From Aeromonas salmonicida subsp. salmonicida (GTDB lineage Bacteria > Pseudomonadota > Gammaproteobacteria > Enterobacterales > Aeromonadaceae): a stretch of 64,000 bases of DNA. The stretch lies in contig NZ_LSGW01000099.1 in the NCBI RefSeq assembly GCF_001643305.1, positions 1 to 64,000 of the forward strand. Direction: 5' to 3'. The position numbers and the translations under genes are program-made. Below the pieces are notes generated by a model. The model did no database searches. It saw only the letters and a list, made by a program, of their open reading frames with translations, and was not told where the DNA came from. Numbering within the stretch: the stretch's first letter is position 1; every line of letters begins with the position of its first letter. Positions 49,139 through 63,113 of the stretch are shown in pieces.

Positions 49139-50043
49139 CGCCGAAAAAACGTGGGCTGGGCAAGGGGCTGGACGCCCTGCTCAGCACCAGCACGGCCGCG
49201 CGCCAGAAACAGGTGATGAGCGACCAGCGTACCGAAGAGGCCATGGCCCCCACCAATCAGGGTGAGCTGCGCAGGCTGCCGGTGGAGTGGTTGCAGTCCG
49301 GCAAGTACCAGCCGCGCAAGGATATGTCGCAGGATGCGCTGGAGGATCTGGCAAATTCCATTCGCGCCCAGGGCGTGATCCAGCCGATCGTGGTGCGCCC
49401 CCTCGGCGAGCAATCCTTCGAAATCATTGCCGGTGAGCGGCGCTGGCGAGCTTCCCAACTGGCCCGCCTCGACGTTGTGCCCTGCATCGTCAAGGATGTG
49501 CCTGACGAGGCCGCCGTCGCCATCGCACTGATCGAGAACATCCAGCGCGAAGATCTCAATGCCATCGAGGAGGCGGTTGCCCTGCAGCGGCTGCTGACCG
49601 AGTTTGAACTGACCCACCAGCAGGTGGCCGAGGCGGTGGGCAAGTCCCGCACCACTGTCACCAACCTGTTGCGCCTCAACCAGCTCAACGATGACGTGAA
49701 GCGCTTCGTCGAGCACGGCGATCTCGACATGGGCCACGCCCGTGCCCTGCTTGCCTTGAGTGGTCAGGCCCAGTCCGAACTGGCCAAGCTGGTCGCGCAG
49801 AAGGGGCTGACAGTACGAGATACCGAGAAACTGGTGCAAAAAGCGCTGGAACCGGCAAAAGCCAAGGTTGAACCCGTGCGCGATCCACAGTTTGGTTATC
49901 TCGAGCGCCAGCTGTCGGAAAAAATTGGCAACCAGGTTCAGTTACAGGTTGGCAAGCAAGATAGCGGAAAGTTAGTAATAAGTTACGTGGATTTAACCGA
50001 CTTGGACCGTATTTTGGGCTATTTTGGCCTGTCGGAATCGTGA
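49135..50043 (+). CDS. parB: Chromosome partition protein ParB (Spo0J)
   Basis: 302 residues, CTPase clamp that loads at parS. The N-terminal ParA-stimulating segment is KKRGLGKGLDALLS. The CTP/ParB-N domain has KYQPRKDM and IIAGERRWRASQLA (GERRxRA). The helix-turn-helix is LTHQQVAEAVGKSRTTVTNLLRL. The C-terminal dimerisation domain ends the protein. Two cognate parS sites are visible in this window (2520 and 5896). Confidence 0.97.
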   Translation: MTPKKRGLGKGLDALLSTSTAARQKQVMSDQRTEEAMAPTNQGELRRLPVEWLQSGKYQPRKDMSQDALEDLANSIRAQGVIQPIVVRPLGEQSFEIIAGERRWRASQLARLDVVPCIVKDVPDEAAVAIALIENIQREDLNAIEEAVALQRLLTEFELTHQQVAEAVGKSRTTVTNLLRLNQLNDDVKRFVEHGDLDMGHARALLALSGQAQSELAKLVAQKGLTVRDTEKLVQKALEPAKAKVEPVRDPQFGYLERQLSEKIGNQVQLQVGKQDSGKLVISYVDLTDLDRILGYFGLSES

Positions 50044-50143
50044 TTTTTACGCTTTTTGTAGTAATAAAACATCCATTCCTTTTGATATGAACATAACCTT
50101 AATTCTGTGCGGAAAGCCGCAAAAATTAAGGGTTTTTGTCATA

Positions 50144-50171
50144 TTGCAATCACCGCCTTCAAGGGTATAAT
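50144..50171 (+). promoter_or_regulatory. Sigma-70 promoter of the atp operon
   Basis: TTGCAA, 16 bases, TATAAT. It lies about 80 bp before atpI in the parB-atpI gap (50044-50251). A short TGCGG/CCGCA hairpin at 50108 precedes it but lacks a T tract. Confidence 0.8.
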
Positions 50172-50251
50172 TTGACCGGCTTTTGGGGCTGTAAATTCGT
50201 GCGTGTCAACATGTCGATTTTTACAGTTCTGTAATGTTCAGGGGGCATTTG

Positions 50252-51429
<1,178 letters not shown>

Positions 51430-51447
51430 TCCTGTTACGTTTACTAG

Positions 51448-51696
<249 letters not shown>

Positions 51697-51753
51697 TAAG
51701 TGATGCTGTTGTTATCACTTTCTTTTTAAATTTCATATAGAGAGGTCTTGGTT

Positions 51754-52224
51754 GTGAGTATCAATGCCACCCTCCTCGGTCAGACACTTGCTTTCATCAT
51801 TTTTGTCTGGTGCTGCATGAAGTTTGTATGGCCGCCCCTGATGGCAGCCATCGAGGCTCGTCAGAAAGCTATCGCTGATGGTCTCTCTTCCGCAGAACGC
51901 GCCAAGAAAGATCTGGATTTGGCCAAGGCCAACGCCACCGATCAGCTGAAAGAAGCCAAGCTCCAGGCCGCACAAATCATTGAACAGGCTAACAAACGTA
52001 AAGCCCAGATCATTGATGAGGCGGCTGTTGGAGCACACACTGAGCGGGAAAAAATCCTGGCTCAGGGCCGTGCCGAGATCGACGCTGAACGTCATCGCGC
52101 CAAAGAAGAACTGCGCAAGCAGGTTGCTGCTCTTGCCATTGCGGGCGCAGAGAAGATCCTGGCGCGCCACATCGACCAGGCTGCCAACAGCGACATCGTC
52201 GACAAACTGGTAGCAGAACTGTAA
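51754..52224 (+). CDS. atpF: ATP synthase F0 subunit b
   Basis: 156 residues: one N-terminal membrane helix ([24 protein letters not shown]) then a long charged coiled coil, the peripheral stator stalk. The start used is GTG ([10 protein letters not shown]) after AGAGAGG; an in-frame TTG two codons upstream is less well placed. Confidence 0.96.
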   Translation: MSINATLLGQTLAFIIFVWCCMKFVWPPLMAAIEARQKAIADGLSSAERAKKDLDLAKANATDQLKEAKLQAAQIIEQANKRKAQIIDEAAVGAHTEREKILAQGRAEIDAERHRAKEELRKQVAALAIAGAEKILARHIDQAANSDIVDKLVAEL

Positions 52225-52237
52225 CGGGAACGGGGCT

Positions 52238-52771
52238 ATGTCTGAACTGACTACAATCGCTCGCCCCTACGCCAAGGCTGCTTTCGAGTTTGCCGTTGAG
52301 CACAAGGCGGTTGACCAGTGGCTGGGGATGCTCGGCTTCGCTGCACAAGTAGCGGAGAACGAGACCATTCACAACCTGGTACACGGCTCTGTGGCTGCCG
52401 AAGAGCTCGCAAACCTGTTTGTGGGCGTCTGCGGTGAGCAACTCGACGAGCATGGCCAGAACCTGATCCGGGTAATGGCTGAGAATGGTCGCTTGGGTGT
52501 GCTGCCGGCGGTCCTTGCTGAATTTGTCGCGTTCAAGGCTGAACTGGATAAAGAAGTTCAGGCTGACGTGATTTCGGCGATCGAACTGACCGACCAGCAG
52601 AAAGCCAATATTCAGGCTTCTCTGGAAAAACGTCTCGCGCGCAAAGTGAAGCTGAATTGCAGCATGGATGCGTCCTTGATGGCCGGGGTGCTCATCAAGG
52701 CCGGTGATCTGGTTATCGACGGCTCTGTCCGCGGTAAGCTGGATCGCATGGCCGACGCGCTGCAATCTTGA
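52238..52771 (+). CDS. atpH: ATP synthase F1 subunit delta
   Basis: 177 residues. It joins the b stalk to the F1 head. The N-terminus is [16 protein letters not shown] and the C-terminal signature is [28 protein letters not shown]. It lies 13 bp after atpF and 15 bp before atpA. Confidence 0.97.
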   Translation: MSELTTIARPYAKAAFEFAVEHKAVDQWLGMLGFAAQVAENETIHNLVHGSVAAEELANLFVGVCGEQLDEHGQNLIRVMAENGRLGVLPAVLAEFVAFKAELDKEVQADVISAIELTDQQKANIQASLEKRLARKVKLNCSMDASLMAGVLIKAGDLVIDGSVRGKLDRMADALQS

Positions 52772-52786
52772 TTGGGGTATTAGAGC

Positions 52787-54328
<1,542 letters not shown>

Positions 54329-54371
54329 GCGTGTGTGGCAGCGCGAGCTGCCACCTGATGGAGAGTAAGAG

Positions 54372-55238
54372 ATGGCCGGCGCAAAAGAGATACGTAACAA
54401 GATCGGGAGTGTGAAAAACACTCAGAAGATCACCGGCGCTATGGAAATGGTGGCAGCAAGCAAAATGCGCCGTGCGCAGGAACGCATGTCTGCCAGCCGT
54501 CCGTACGCTGAAACCATGCGCAAGGTGATCGGCCATATCGCCCAGGGGAACTTGGAATACAAGCACCCCTACCTCATGGAACGTGAGGTCAAGCGAGTGG
54601 GTTACATAGTCGTCTCCACCGACCGTGGCCTGTGTGGCGGTTTGAACATCAACCTGTTCAAGGCTGCCCTCAATGATATGAAGCAATGGAGCGCGAAAGG
54701 TGCCAAGGTTGACCTGGCTCTGATCGGCAACAAGGCCTCCAGCTTCTTTGAACGGCACGGCGCCAAGGTGCAAGCTCATGTCGCAGGACTGGGTGACAAC
54801 CCGAGCGTCAATGACCTGATTGGTTCAGTCAAGGTCATGCTGAAGGCTTACGACAACGGTGAGATTGACAGGCTGTATCTGGTGTACAACAAATTCGTGA
54901 ACACCATGGTGCAGCAACCACGGGTCGATCAACTGCTGCCTTTGCCCGTAACTGAAGACAGCAAGCTCGCCAAGAAACACCACTGGGATTACATCTATGA
55001 GCCGGATCCCAAGCAACTGCTGGACACCCTGCTGATTCGCTATGTCGAATCCCAGGTATACCAGGGGGTGGTAGAAAACTTGGCAAGTGAACAGGCAGCC
55101 CGAATGGTTGCCATGCAAGCCGCGACTGACAACGCCGGCAACCTGATCAACGACCTGCAACTGGTGTACAACAAGGCCCGTCAGGCCAGTATTACCCAGG
55201 AACTGACAGAGATCGTATCCGGTGCTGCTGCGGTGTAA
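54372..55238 (+). CDS. atpG: ATP synthase F1 subunit gamma
   Basis: 288 residues, central rotor shaft. The N-terminal helix has [31 protein letters not shown] and the C-terminal helix has [36 protein letters not shown], which form the coiled coil inside F1. Confidence 0.98.
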
Positions 55239-56660
<1,422 letters not shown>

Positions 56661-56678
56661 GCCTCGATAGGAGGGCCC

Positions 56679-57107
56679 ATGGCTGAGATGATCTCCTTTC
56701 ACCTGGATGTGGTGAGCGCCGAAGGGAAACTGTTTTCCGGTCGCGTGCAATCTGCTCAGGTATCAGGCCTCGAGGGTGAGCTGGGTCTCCGTCACGGTCA
56801 TGCTCCGTTGTTGACTGCCATCAAGCCGGGCCTGGTCCGTCTGGTGAAGCAGAATGGAGCGGAAGAGGTGCTGTACATCTCCGGCGGTATGCTGGAAGTA
56901 CAACCTGAATCTGTGACCGTACTGGCGGACACTGCGATTCGTGCCAAGGATTTGGATGAGGCGAAAGCCCTGGAAGCCAAACGTGCGGCCGAAGCGCGGA
57001 TCCACAGCTCCCATGGTGATATCGACTACGCCCAGGCCGCCACCGAGCTGGCCAAGGCGATGGCCCAACTGCGGGTTATCGATATCGTCAAAAAGAATTA
57101 CCGTTAA
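56679..57107 (+). CDS. atpC: ATP synthase F1 subunit epsilon
   Basis: 142 residues. The beta-sandwich ([55 protein letters not shown]) is followed by two C-terminal helices that can inhibit ATP hydrolysis. Last gene of the operon; a strong terminator follows. Confidence 0.97.
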   Translation: MAEMISFHLDVVSAEGKLFSGRVQSAQVSGLEGELGLRHGHAPLLTAIKPGLVRLVKQNGAEEVLYISGGMLEVQPESVTVLADTAIRAKDLDEAKALEAKRAAEARIHSSHGDIDYAQAATELAKAMAQLRVIDIVKKNYR

Positions 57108-57122
57108 TTGCGGTGATGTAAA

Positions 57123-57149
57123 AAGCGACCTTCTGGTCGCTTTTTTTTT
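57123..57149 (+). terminator. Terminator of the atp operon
   Basis: AAGCGACC-TTCT-GGTCGCTT hairpin followed by a run of T residues, 15 bp after atpC. Confidence 0.93.
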
Positions 57150-57201
57150 GCTCGTTGGATAGACTCCGCCGAGTATTTTTTCATGTTCCAAAGGCCAATT
57201 T

Positions 57202-58563
57202 ATGTCCCTCAACGTCGTGATCCTGGCTGCGGGTAAAGGTACTCGCATGCGCTCTGTCCTGCCCAAAGTGCTGCATCCGGTAGCCAATAAACCCATGGTT
57301 TCCCATGTGATCGACACCGCCCGCCAGGTCGGTGCCGAGCAGTTGCATCTGGTGTATGGCCACGGTGCCGAGCTGTTGAAGGAGCGGATCCTGGCGCCCG
57401 ACTTGAACTGGGTGCTGCAGGCGCAGCAACTGGGTACCGGCCATGCCGTCGCCCAGGCGATCCCGTTCTGGAAAGATGAAGATGACGTGCTGGTGCTCTA
57501 CGGCGATACCCCGCTGATCCAGCCCGAGACACTGCAACGGCTGCTGGCCGCCAAGGTCGACAAGGGCATGGCGCTGCTGACAGTGGTACTGGACAACCCC
57601 ACCGGCTACGGCCGTATCGTGCGGGAAAACGGCCAGGTGGTCGGTATCGTCGAGCAGAAGGATGCCAATGCCGAGCAGCTGACCATCCGTGAAGTGAATA
57701 CGGGTGTACTGGTGGCCAACGGCGCCGACTTGCGTGGCTGGTTGTCGCGCTTGGACAACAATAATGCCCAGGGCGAACTCTACCTGACCGACGTGATCGC
57801 CATGGCCCATGCCGATGGTTGCCCCATCGCTGCCGTACATCCTGACAGCGCCATGGAAGTGGAAGGCGCCAACAACCGGGTTCAGCTGGCAGCGCTCGAG
57901 CGCAGCTACCAGAAGATGCAGGCCGAGAAGCTGATGATCGCAGGTGCGACCCTGCTCGACCCCGCTCGTTTCGATCTGCGTGGAACGCTGGAGATAGGTG
58001 AAGAGGTGGTGATCGATGTGAACGTCATCATCGAAGGCAAGGTGACGCTCGGCAACCACGTGCGCATCGGGGCCGGCAGCGTGCTGAAGGATTGCGTCAT
58101 CGGCGATCATACCGAGGTGAAACCTTACTCCATCATCGAAGGGGCTCAGGTGGCGGATCTGTGTTCCGTCGGCCCGTTTGCCCGTCTGCGTCCTGGCGCT
58201 GTGCTGGAGCAGGATGCCCACGTCGGCAACTTCGTCGAGATGAAGAAATCCCGTCTCGGGGTCGGTTCCAAGTGTGGTCACCTCACTTATCTGGGGGATG
58301 CCGAGGTGGGTGCCAAGGTGAATATCGGTGCCGGCACCATCACCTGCAACTACGACGGTGTGAACAAGTTCCAGACCATCATAGAGGACGATGTGTTTGT
58401 CGGCTCCGATACCCAGCTGGTAGCGCCGGTGCGCATCGGCAAGGGAGCTACCCTGGGGGCCGGTTCAACCATCACCAAGGATGTGGCCGAGAACGAGCTG
58501 GTCATCACCCGTGTGCCCCAGCGCCACATCAAGAATTGGGCCCGTCCGGTCAAGAAGAAGTGA
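57202..58563 (+). CDS. glmU: Bifunctional GlcNAc-1-P uridyltransferase / GlcN-1-P acetyltransferase
   Basis: 453 residues; makes UDP-GlcNAc for peptidoglycan and LPS. The N-terminal pyrophosphorylase has [25 protein letters not shown] and YGDTPLI. The C-terminal left-handed beta-helix (hexapeptide repeats such as [18 protein letters not shown]) ends with [22 protein letters not shown]. It lies between the atp operon and, after the cre region, the probable glmS start at the window edge. Confidence 0.99.
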   Translation: MSLNVVILAAGKGTRMRSVLPKVLHPVANKPMVSHVIDTARQVGAEQLHLVYGHGAELLKERILAPDLNWVLQAQQLGTGHAVAQAIPFWKDEDDVLVLYGDTPLIQPETLQRLLAAKVDKGMALLTVVLDNPTGYGRIVRENGQVVGIVEQKDANAEQLTIREVNTGVLVANGADLRGWLSRLDNNNAQGELYLTDVIAMAHADGCPIAAVHPDSAMEVEGANNRVQLAALERSYQKMQAEKLMIAGATLLDPARFDLRGTLEIGEEVVIDVNVIIEGKVTLGNHVRIGAGSVLKDCVIGDHTEVKPYSIIEGAQVADLCSVGPFARLRPGAVLEQDAHVGNFVEMKKSRLGVGSKCGHLTYLGDAEVGAKVNIGAGTITCNYDGVNKFQTIIEDDVFVGSDTQLVAPVRIGKGATLGAGSTITKDVAENELVITRVPQRHIKNWARPVKKK

Positions 58564-58582
58564 TACCCGATCAATAAAATGC

Positions 58583-58606
58583 AACCGGCGCCTGATGGCG
58601 CCGGTT
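58583..58606 (+). terminator. Terminator after glmU
   Basis: AACCGGCGCC-TGAT-GGCGCCGGTT followed by TTG, 20 bp after glmU; it also faces the end of creD on the other strand. Confidence 0.85.
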
Positions 58607-58624
58607 TTGTTTCTGGCAGATCCC

Positions 58625-59974
58625 TTATGGTTCGCGGGTTGGTGAGTTGTTGCCCATCACGCGATACCAGTCCAGCTTGCGGGTCAGCATCATGACCAGC
58701 GCCAGTATGGCGAACAGCAGCAGGGCGCCGAGCAGCAGGGCTATCTCTTCTGCCTGCAACAGGCCGAACAGTATGGCGTAAACCAGCCCCAGCAAGGCCG
58801 CGAAGCCGAGCCCCTGTTTAGGCCCGCCCAGCACATGGCTAAGGTAAAAACCGTTGAGCAGCACGCTGGCGAGACTGGCGATGAGATACGCCCAGCCAAA
58901 GCCCAGGTGCTCGGTCAGTGCCAGCAGCACCAGATAGAATATTGCTAGCCCCATGCCCACCAGAGCGTACTGGATCGGGTGTACCCGCAACCCCTTGAGC
59001 AGTTCGAACATGAAGAAACTGATGAAGGTGAGGCCGATAAACAGCAGTGCATACTTGGCCGCCCGCTCGTTCAGCTGATAGTGATCCACCGTCTGCACCA
59101 GGCTGACGCTGAAGGCGGGCAGATCGCCGCTGACTCCCTTCATCATGCGATTGAAGCGGGTCTCCATGTCGGTGGCAAACCAGCTGGTCTGCCAGCTGGC
59201 CTCGAAGCCTTGCTGATCCAAGGTCCGGTTGCCGGGGAGAAAGTCGCCGATGAAGTTGGGGTGAGGCCAGTTGCTACTGAGGTGAAGCTTGCTGTCCTGG
59301 CCGAGCGGCACCACTTCGAGGGTGTTCATGCCCTGCAGATTTAGTTCGATATGAAAGACGCCATTGTCGTCCGGCAAGGTATCGAGGGGGGCATGGATAC
59401 CGGCCAGACCGTCACCCAGCTGGGCACCAGGGGCAAACGGAATGCGCGCTTCCCCCAATTGCAGTTCGGGGACGCTGTTGATACCGCGGGCATCGGACAG
59501 CACCAGGCTCAGATAGGGTTTGCCCGCCACCAATGCCGGGTCGGCGCCATCGACGCTCAGATCGGGATCACCGGATACCAGCGTCTTGCCTTCCAGCCGG
59601 GTTGGCAGATGCCCGGAGAGGGAGATCCGGGTCTGGTAGACCTGGGCCTGATAGATGCCGAGCTTGCGGGGGGTCACTTCCATGCTGGCCCGCACATCCA
59701 GCTGTTCCGGCAGCAGGTAGCGGTAGAGCTGCAGCTTGCGTTCGAAGCGCTTGCCATCCTGCTCCATGATGACGGTGCGGGTGTAAGGCTGCACCACGAC
59801 CGGCCCGAGTAGCCGCTGCGGTCCGCTGCTGCTGGCCATGATGCTGTGGATGGCCTGACTGCGATAGGCCTGACGCTCCCGGTTCAGCTCCATGATGGAT
59901 TGCACCGGCACCATCAGCAGCAGGCTGAGCAACAGCAGCAGAAAGATCTTGTGGGTGAATATCTGTTTGACCAT
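58625..59974 (-). CDS. creD: Inner membrane protein CreD (BlrD)
   Basis: 449 residues. One N-terminal membrane helix (KIFLLLLLSLLLMVPVQSI), a large periplasmic domain (about 40-300) and five to six C-terminal helices (ALLFIGLTFISFFMFELLKG onward). CreD is the most strongly induced member of the CreBC regulon and affects envelope integrity and beta-lactam response; its molecular role is not settled. The start has AAGGAG upstream; the frame extends 9 codons further without support. A textbook cre/blr tag lies 64-79 bp upstream. Confidence 0.95.
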   Translation of the reverse strand: MVKQIFTHKIFLLLLLSLLLMVPVQSIMELNRERQAYRSQAIHSIMASSSGPQRLLGPVVVQPYTRTVIMEQDGKRFERKLQLYRYLLPEQLDVRASMEVTPRKLGIYQAQVYQTRISLSGHLPTRLEGKTLVSGDPDLSVDGADPALVAGKPYLSLVLSDARGINSVPELQLGEARIPFAPGAQLGDGLAGIHAPLDTLPDDNGVFHIELNLQGMNTLEVVPLGQDSKLHLSSNWPHPNFIGDFLPGNRTLDQQGFEASWQTSWFATDMETRFNRMMKGVSGDLPAFSVSLVQTVDHYQLNERAAKYALLFIGLTFISFFMFELLKGLRVHPIQYALVGMGLAIFYLVLLALTEHLGFGWAYLIASLASVLLNGFYLSHVLGGPKQGLGFAALLGLVYAILFGLLQAEEIALLLGALLLFAILALVMMLTRKLDWYRVMGNNSPTREP

Positions 59975-60037
59975 GACACGTCTCCTTGTTGACGGGAACA
60001 AGTGTGCCGGGCTTGGGTGAAGAGGAGATGGGGCCGT

Positions 60038-60053
60038 GTGAAGCGGGAGTGAA
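60038..60053 (-). promoter_or_regulatory. cre/blr tag (CreB/BlrA binding site) of creD
   Basis: On the minus strand TTCAC-TCCCGC-TTCAC, an exact TTCACnnnnnnTTCAC. A third TTCAC half-site at 60017-60021 has the same orientation, 21 bp (two helical turns) further toward creD. Confidence 0.88.
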
Positions 60054-60064
60054 GGGTGATAAAA

Positions 60065-60085
60065 AAACCGGCGCCTTGCGCCGGT
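60065..60085 (-). terminator. Terminator after the OXA beta-lactamase gene
   Basis: AACCGGCGC-CTT-GCGCCGGTT, followed on the minus strand by seven T residues, 8 bp after the beta-lactamase stop codon. Confidence 0.9.
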
Positions 60086-60092
60086 TCTGGGA

Positions 60093-60811
60093 TCACAGCT
60101 TCTTCAGCTGGTCAGGCAGGGCGGCAAACACCTCTTCCTTCGCCTTGAGCGAGGCGAATTGCTTGCCGGGCTTTTGCACGACAGTGTGGACAAAGATGAG
60201 CTGCTTGCCCGGTTTGCTGGCCCAGCCGACGAACCAGCCGATCTGCTGATCCCGATTGAGGGTGCCATCCAGCAGCTTGGGGTAGCCCATGCCGGTCTTG
60301 CCGTGGATCTGCCAGCCATCGATGTCGGGCTGGCGCAGGATATTGGCCGTGTGCTGCAGTGTCTGTGTGGAGACCGGCAACTTGCCGCTCACCATCTTGC
60401 CGAGGAAGCGGGCCTGCTCCTGGGGGCTGATGGCGAGGCTCGAACTGAGCCAGGCCTGGGTCAGACCATCGTGCTTGCCGGGATTGCCCGCAAGATCACG
60501 GTTGCCGTAGTCGAAGCGGTCGACATACTGCTGGAAGCGCTCCATCCCCAGCCACTCTGTGAGACGCTGGGAGTACCAGACCACAGAGTAGGTGAGCCAG
60601 CGGCTCGGGGTGGTGGTCTCGCGCCAGGCGGGCAACCAGTCATCGTCGCCGGGTTTGAATGGCAGAGCGGGCAGATTTTCATCCACCAGGAAGCCGCTGT
60701 CATAACCCATCAGCGCCAGCGGTATCTTGAAGGTGGAGGCGGGTGGCAACTGGCTGGCAGTGAGAATATCAGGCCTGCTGCGAGCAGGCCGGGTAACAGG
60801 ATCCGGGACAT
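60093..60811 (-). pseudogene. Class D (OXA-12/AmpS-type) beta-lactamase with out-of-frame N-terminal deletion
   Basis: The catalytic domain is intact and very like Aeromonas OXA-12/AmpS: the active site STFK in PPASTFKIPLALMGYDSG, then YGN in FDYGNRDLAGN and KTG in IHGKTGMGYPK, then GWFVGW. However, the true start (ATG at 60811, with AAGGAG upstream) encodes a normal signal peptide beginning MSRILLPGLLAAGLIFS and then runs out of frame, stopping after 33 codons (near 60710). The signal peptide and the LPPASTFK segment are almost adjacent in DNA, so the 25-30 mature residues normally between them are missing and the two parts are in different frames. A frame from an ATG at 60857 reads through to the catalytic part but has no signal peptide and an unrelated N-terminus, so periplasmic activity is not expected. 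The neighbours creB-creC and creD are intact. Confidence 0.85.
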
Positions 60812-60866
60812 GGGGTCTCCTTGGAGAATGGGACAAAGGGCCGGGAGGCGGCAGCATAGCGCCGCT

Positions 60867-62309
60867 TTATGTGCCCAATGTGAAGTGTCCGCCTGCTGGC
60901 AGCCAGAGTTCGGCCAGCACGCCACCTTCTGGCTGGTTGCAGAGGTTCAGCCGACCACCATGCTGGCGTGCCACTTCTGTGGCAAAACTGAGCCCCAGAC
61001 CGCTGCTCTTGCCCTTGTCGGGTCTGGGCAGGGAGTAGAAACGCTCGAAGATGCGTGGCAGGGCATAGTCCGGAATGCCGGGGCCCTGATCCCGTACCTG
61101 AAAGCGATAGCCGTCTGCATGCATCTCGCCGGTCAATCTGACAGTGCTGCCGGCAGGGGAGAAGTCGAGGGCGTTGTCCAGCAGGTTGCCGAGGGCCTGC
61201 TCTACCAGCAGGGGATCCCACTTCTGCTTTGAGGCGTCGGCCAGTTCGGCCACCAAGGTTACCTGACGACGCTGGGCTATGATCTGGCGGGCATCAAGCA
61301 CCCGCTTGCCCAGTCTGGCGGGTTCGGTTGCCTGGCGATCCAGCCCCTGCCCCGATTCCAGCTTGGCCAGTTGCAGCATGCGTTCTATCAACTGCTGCAT
61401 GCGGGCTGTTTCCAGATTGATGTTGCCGATGAAACGTCGGGCCACCTCGGGGGGGGGCGCTTCGGCCAGCAGCTCTCCAGCCCCGCGAATGGCGGCCAGC
61501 GGGCTTTTGAGTTCGTGGGTCAGGCTGTGTACATAGGATTCGATATAGGCCTTGCCATCGAGCTGACGGCGCATGGTTTCGAGGGAGCGACCGAGTCGCT
61601 CCAGCTCCGGGCTGTGGAGTCCCGGCAGAGTGGCGGGCTGGTTGTGACTGACCGCATCGGCGTAGTGCACCAGCTTGCCGATGGCGCGGTTGAGCCACCA
61701 TGCCAGCAGGGCGCCGATCAGCAGCGAGATGAGCAACAGCATGGCTGCCGCCTGCAATAGCTGGTGTTCGCTGCGCTCTATCATTGGCATCAGAGTGCGG
61801 TTGGGTTTGGCGACCGTGAGGGAGCCCAGTATGCACCCCCCTTCACGCAGCGGCGCGGCCACGTGCATGACGGAGCTGGCGGGATCATCCGGATCGCTGC
61901 GGGTACTGCGAGCCCCGTACTGGCCGCGCAGGGTACGGTAGACGTCGTTCCAGCGCGAATAGTCCTTGCCCAGATCCACCCCGTCCGAGTCATAGACCAC
62001 CTTGCCTTTAGCGTCGGTCACATAGATGCGATATTCAGCTTGTTGCTTGAGGTGCCCGTCGATCAGGGCATTGATGGGGCTCTGGTTGAGGCGGGCGAAG
62101 GCGCTGGCCAGCCTGCCATCGGCCATTTTTCCTTCCTGCAGATCGTCAAGTGCCAGCGGTGCCAGCATCTGGGCCATGTCAACCAGGGTATCTTCGGTGG
62201 CGCTGCGCACCCCGGGTTTTATCTCCTCGACGAAGATCTCCAGCACAAACCAGGCCGCCAGCGCGAAGATCAGCACCAGTCCGCACAGCAGTTGCAGTCC
62301 TATTCTCAT
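60867..62309 (-). CDS. creC: Sensor histidine kinase CreC (BlrB)
   Basis: 480 residues. Membrane helix 1 (LLCGLVLIFALAAWFVLEIF), periplasmic sensor (about 30-185), helix 2 (LLQAAAMLLLISLLIGALLAWWL), HAMP region, then the dimerisation His in SYVHSLTHELKSPLAAIRGA and the ATPase boxes LGNLLDNALDFSPAG, VRDQGPGIPDYALPRIFERFYSL and GLGLSFATEVARQHGGRL. It phosphorylates CreB in response to envelope or beta-lactam stress. Its start follows an unusual duplicated creB/creC junction. Confidence 0.95.
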   Translation of the reverse strand: MRIGLQLLCGLVLIFALAAWFVLEIFVEEIKPGVRSATEDTLVDMAQMLAPLALDDLQEGKMADGRLASAFARLNQSPINALIDGHLKQQAEYRIYVTDAKGKVVYDSDGVDLGKDYSRWNDVYRTLRGQYGARSTRSDPDDPASSVMHVAAPLREGGCILGSLTVAKPNRTLMPMIERSEHQLLQAAAMLLLISLLIGALLAWWLNRAIGKLVHYADAVSHNQPATLPGLHSPELERLGRSLETMRRQLDGKAYIESYVHSLTHELKSPLAAIRGAGELLAEAPPPEVARRFIGNINLETARMQQLIERMLQLAKLESGQGLDRQATEPARLGKRVLDARQIIAQRRQVTLVAELADASKQKWDPLLVEQALGNLLDNALDFSPAGSTVRLTGEMHADGYRFQVRDQGPGIPDYALPRIFERFYSLPRPDKGKSSGLGLSFATEVARQHGGRLNLCNQPEGGVLAELWLPAGGHFTLGT

Positions 62310-62371
62310 ACCAGTTCTATCCGTTTGTATCCGGGCGCCAGACCATATGCTTGCTGCAGGCCGATCCTCAT
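62306..62371 (-). repeat. Duplicated creB/creC junction with a 21-codon coupled mini-ORF
   Basis: The creB stop overlaps an ATG (ATGA) that begins ATGAGGATCGGCCTGCAGC; 62 bp later the true creC start reads ATGAGAATAGGACTGCAAC, preceded in both copies by GAACTGG(C/T). The first copy opens a frame starting MRIGLQQAYG and ends GAACTGGTATGA, so its stop again overlaps the creC start by ATGA. Both encode MRIGLQ, the real CreC N-terminus. This is best explained by tandem duplication of the junction, leaving a short frame translationally coupled on both sides. Confidence 0.82.
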
Positions 62372-63042
62372 GCCAGTTCCAGACTGTAGCCCAGCCCGCG
62401 ATGGGTCAGGATCAGGTTGGCGTCAGCGTCACGTTCCCGCAGCTTGGCGCGAATGGTCTTGATGTGGGTGTCGACGGTGCGATCCAGGCTCTCTTCTGCC
62501 CCACTCCACACCAGATCCATCAACTGCTGACGAGAGTAGACCCGCCCAGGTGCCTGCATCAGCGTCTTGAGCAGCAGGTACTCGTAACGGGTGAGGGCCA
62601 GCGGTTGGCCGTGAAAGCTGATGCGGGCCCGCTCCTCATCCAGTGCCAGCAATTGGCTTGGTTGGGTGGCGACCGGCTGGCTGCGGCGCAGTATCACTCG
62701 TACCCGGGCACACACCTCCCGTGGCGAGAACGGCTTGGCCACATAATCATCGGCGCCAATTTCCAGCCCTATCAGCCTGTCTATCTCCTCGCTGCGGGCG
62801 GTGAGAAACATCAGGGGGGTGTCGCAGCGGGCCCGAACCTGCTTGCATAACTCGAAGCCGCTGATATCCGGCAGCCCCACATCCAGGATCAGAAAATCGG
62901 GTCGCGTCTGTTCCAGTCGCGTCAACAGCGGCTGGCCAAGGGGAAACCACTCCACTTCGAAACCATCGGTTTGCAGCGCATAGATCAGGGTGTCGGCGAT
63001 GCTGGCCTCATCTTCCACCAGCCAGATAACTTTTTTTTGCAT
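62368..63042 (-). CDS. creB: Response regulator CreB (BlrA)
   Basis: 224 residues, OmpR/PhoB class. The receiver has the acidic pair in WLVEDEASIADTL, the phosphorylated Asp in PDFLILDVGLPDISG, and Lys in DDYVAKPFSPREV. The C-terminal winged helix has LTRYEYLLLKTLMQAPGRVYSRQQLMDLVW and RTVDTHIKTIRAKLR. It binds TTCAC-N6-TTCAC tags such as the one before creD. The start MQKKVIWL follows GAGGA; the open frame extends 10 codons upstream without a ribosome-binding site. Confidence 0.95.
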   Translation of the reverse strand: MQKKVIWLVEDEASIADTLIYALQTDGFEVEWFPLGQPLLTRLEQTRPDFLILDVGLPDISGFELCKQVRARCDTPLMFLTARSEEIDRLIGLEIGADDYVAKPFSPREVCARVRVILRRSQPVATQPSQLLALDEERARISFHGQPLALTRYEYLLLKTLMQAPGRVYSRQQLMDLVWSGAEESLDRTVDTHIKTIRAKLRERDADANLILTHRGLGYSLELA

Positions 63043-63113
63043 GGCGTCCTCGTCGCAAATCAGCTGCCCCATTCTGGCATCGAACCAAATCGGATCCTAT
63101 TTGCTGTTTTACT

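Noticed and set aside
50108-50121. Hairpin TGCGG-AAAG-CCGCA after parB as a terminator.
   Set aside because: The stem is only 5 bp and is not followed by a T tract; called neither terminator nor attenuator.
58056-58062. CACGTG inside glmU as a third parS.
   Set aside because: The flanks do not match parS arms (ACCACGTGCGC).
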